Shown here piece after piece: positions 7,211-8,104 of a stretch of 8,104 nucleotides of DNA. The stretch comes from Planctomycetaceae bacterium. GTDB taxonomy: Bacteria; Planctomycetota; Planctomycetia; Pirellulales; Thermoguttaceae. The notes under the pieces are model-generated. The model worked only from the letters and a program-made list of their open reading frames with translations, was not told the origin of the DNA and ran no database searches. The stretch is from positions 1 to 8,104 of the forward strand of contig JAISQH010000422.1 in the NCBI GenBank assembly GCA_031274385.1, written 5' to 3'. Both the position numbers and the translations under genes were made by a program. Within the stretch, counting starts at the first letter, position 1. Every line of letters begins with the position of its first letter.

Positions 7211-7381
7211 AATACAAGAACCAATTACGCAAGTTATCACAGTAACAGCCAAAGCAGCAACCAGTTTGATCCAAAAGAAATTTTTTCTTGATGCTTCACT
7301 CTTTGGCAATTCCAGAGTTGTCAGAGCCGGTTGCGTTGACTCCAAAGACGTTTCTGAATCCGATGATTTTGATTCGTTCAT
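7139..7381 (-). CDS. Small single-pass membrane protein, unknown function
   Basis: An 80-residue hypothetical protein. Residues 1-34 are polar and Ser/Glu-rich (MNESKSSDSETSLEST). A membrane segment follows at about 35-54 (FFWIKLVAALAVTVITCVIG), with basic residues (SRK, 31-33) just before it, suggesting the N-terminus is cytoplasmic. The tail SCIRELLKTLFFTNLALKNKGLTNNF is encoded inside the inverted-repeat element, so the native protein probably ended near residue 57. The reading frame begins 35 bases after the stop of the HATPase anti-sigma gene on the same strand, consistent with co-transcription. I recognise no family. No Shine-Dalgarno site precedes the ATG. Evidence for a real gene is the ordered soluble-then-membrane layout and the operon-like spacing, not homology. 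Confidence 0.5.
   Translation of the reverse strand: MNESKSSDSETSLESTQPALTTLELPKSEASRKNFFWIKLVAALAVTVITCVIGSCIRELLKTLFFTNLALKNKGLTNNF
7159..7199 (+). terminator. Probable intrinsic terminator of lpxK
   Basis: CCTTATTTTTCA (7159-7170) pairs perfectly with TGAAAAATAAGG (7183-7194) around a 12-base loop. Five T follow immediately (7195-7199). It begins 16 bases after the lpxK stop. The stem is AT-rich (four G/C pairs of twelve), which weakens it. On the opposite strand the T-run is about a dozen bases away, so the orientation favours lpxK. Confidence 0.5.
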
Positions 7382-7416
7382 AGCAGAGCAATTTTGAACA
7401 ACTTGCCGTTTTACGT

Positions 7417-7854
7417 TTAGATTTTAGCGGTTTCGCGATCTTTTTCAAATTCGAGAACATTTCCTTTTTCATTCCAACGAATTCGGGAAACGAAATTTTT
7501 GATGAGCAGAACACCGCGTCCTGAAGCAATCATAATATGTTCCGGGTCGGTCGGATCGGGAACGGTGTTGGGATCAAACCCGGAACCTTCGTCTTCAATA
7601 CGAACATAAATCCGTTGCCCATTCAACCGGCAGGAAAAATAAACTTGTTTTGTCGGATCGGAATGGTTACCATGTTGAACGGCGTTGGTGAGAGCTTCCT
7701 CCAACGCCATATTGACGGCAAACTCTTCTTTGTTGTTCCAACCGCCCAGTTTAATTTGTTCCATTACCTGCTCAATGAGATCATGAGCGATATTCATGTC
7801 GCTTGGAAAAGAACAATCTTTTGACCAATTCCATAATTGGGCGTCCGAATCCAT
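7417..7854 (-). CDS. RsbW-like HATPase serine kinase / anti-sigma factor
   Basis: A 145-residue stand-alone GHKL (HATPase_c_2) domain of the RsbW/SpoIIAB class. These kinases hold a sigma factor or other target and phosphorylate a STAS-domain antagonist on Ser/Thr, giving partner switching. The N-box is EEALTNAVQHGN (52-63), with N57 the expected Mg-ATP ligand. The G1 box is DEGSGFDP (88-95) and the glycine-rich G2 segment is SGRGVLLIKNF (111-121). Length and motif spacing are normal. The ATG at 7854 is supported by GGAG eight bases upstream, the clearest ribosome site in the window. A STAS gene lies immediately upstream on the same strand, which supports the partner-switch assignment. The regulated target, whether a sigma factor or a different effector, is not identifiable, so I give no gene symbol. 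Confidence 0.88.
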   Translation of the reverse strand: MDSDAQLWNWSKDCSFPSDMNIAHDLIEQVMEQIKLGGWNNKEEFAVNMALEEALTNAVQHGNHSDPTKQVYFSCRLNGQRIYVRIEDEGSGFDPNTVPDPTDPEHIMIASGRGVLLIKNFVSRIRWNEKGNVLEFEKDRETAKI

Positions 7855-7862
7855 GGGTTGTA

Positions 7863-7866
7863 CTCC
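7863..7866 (-). promoter_or_regulatory. Shine-Dalgarno site of the anti-sigma gene
   Basis: GGAG on the minus strand, with eight bases between it and the ATG at 7854. It fixes the start codon and stands out because most other genes here lack such a site. Confidence 0.6.
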
Positions 7867-7893
7867 AAAGCCTTGCAGCCATAAAAATACACT

Positions 7894-7925
7894 CCGGGGA
7901 CAATGTGTTTCGGCAACATCCCCGG
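7894..7925. terminator. GC-rich hairpin with flanking T-runs between STAS and anti-sigma genes
   Basis: CCGGGGA (7894-7900) pairs with TCCCCGG (7919-7925). Inside, TGT (7904-7906) pairs with ACA (7916-7918) after a three-base bulge. On the plus strand five T follow two bases after the stem (7928-7932). On the minus strand five T follow six bases after it (7887-7883). Both flanking genes are on the minus strand, so it could terminate or attenuate read-through from the STAS gene into the anti-sigma gene. The better-shaped terminator, however, faces the plus strand, where no gene precedes it nearby. Confidence 0.5.
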
Positions 7926-7968
7926 GCTTTTTATTATTGATTGAGTGACAGAATTCCCGCTCGTTTGT

Positions 7969-8104
7969 TTATTTATCCGTAACAACCGTAAAGGAACGAA
8001 CTCCTTCATCTTCGTTTTTCTTAATCTGAAAAACGTTATCGAGTCGGGTAATTCGGAACGCTTCCATGATGTTATCGTCGATTCCGCAAAGCAACAGCGA
8101 GGCT
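7969..8104 (-). CDS. STAS-domain anti-sigma factor antagonist, C-terminal part
   Basis: The last 44 residues of a protein entering from the right edge; the start is outside the window. The visible part begins ASLLLCGIDDNIMEAFRITR and continues LDNVFQIKKNEDEG. That matches the end of the STAS fold in RsbV/SpoIIAA-type antagonists: a beta strand (LLLCG), a helix with the typical xxFRITRLDxVF pattern, a final strand, then a short tail ending VVTDK. The phosphorylatable Ser/Thr would lie upstream, out of view. It precedes an RsbW-like kinase on the same strand with a 114-base gap, the usual pairing for a partner-switch module. Confidence 0.8.
   Translation of the reverse strand, partial: ASLLLCGIDDNIMEAFRITRLDNVFQIKKNEDEGVRSFTVVTDK

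Overview
The window (roughly 45% GC) looks like a Planctomycetota chromosome, probably a low-GC lineage related to the host- or sediment-associated Pirellulales. The main reasons are a lipoprotein of the planctomycete DUF6655 type, a STAS/HATPase partner-switch pair in planctomycete style, weak or absent Shine-Dalgarno sites at most starts, and lipid A synthesis (LpxK), which implies a Gram-negative outer membrane. The taxonomic assignment is inference from protein resemblance; there is no rRNA here.

Left part (1-2561, all minus strand). A radical SAM enzyme with a Twitch/SPASM-like CX13GX4C motif (1350-2561) is followed by an ORF holding only the first 293 residues of the transcription-repair coupling factor Mfd (374-1255). 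Mfd normally has about 1,100 residues; the UvrB-like N-terminal module is present, and the RNA-polymerase-binding and translocase domains are absent. Just 69 bases past the premature stop, the N-terminus of a PD-(D/E)xK-type restriction/modification protein begins (304 to 1, running off the window). The layout suggests mfd was broken by arrival of a restriction-modification gene.

Middle part (2562-6044). An AT-rich spacer precedes a complete ABC-F translation factor, EttA (2831-4510, minus). A 391-base non-coding stretch then holds short repeats, a perfect 8-bp hairpin and a plausible sigma-70-like promoter. This leads into the plus-strand lipoprotein gene (4902-5888).

Right part (6045-8104). 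LpxK (6045-7142, plus) converges on a minus-strand group. That group reads, in transcription order, a STAS-domain anti-sigma-factor antagonist (partial), an RsbW-like HATPase anti-sigma factor, and a small single-pass membrane protein. The convergent junction is occupied by a roughly 100-bp inverted-repeat element. Both converging genes read through its ends in the same register, so LpxK and the membrane protein share the C-terminal peptide RELLKT. The element also contains a 12-bp hairpin followed by five T, a likely terminator for lpxK.

The most notable observations are the truncated mfd next to the restriction gene and the inverted-repeat element supplying C-terminal tails to two genes. 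I do not see convincing evidence of a complete, previously undescribed system within these 8.1 kb.
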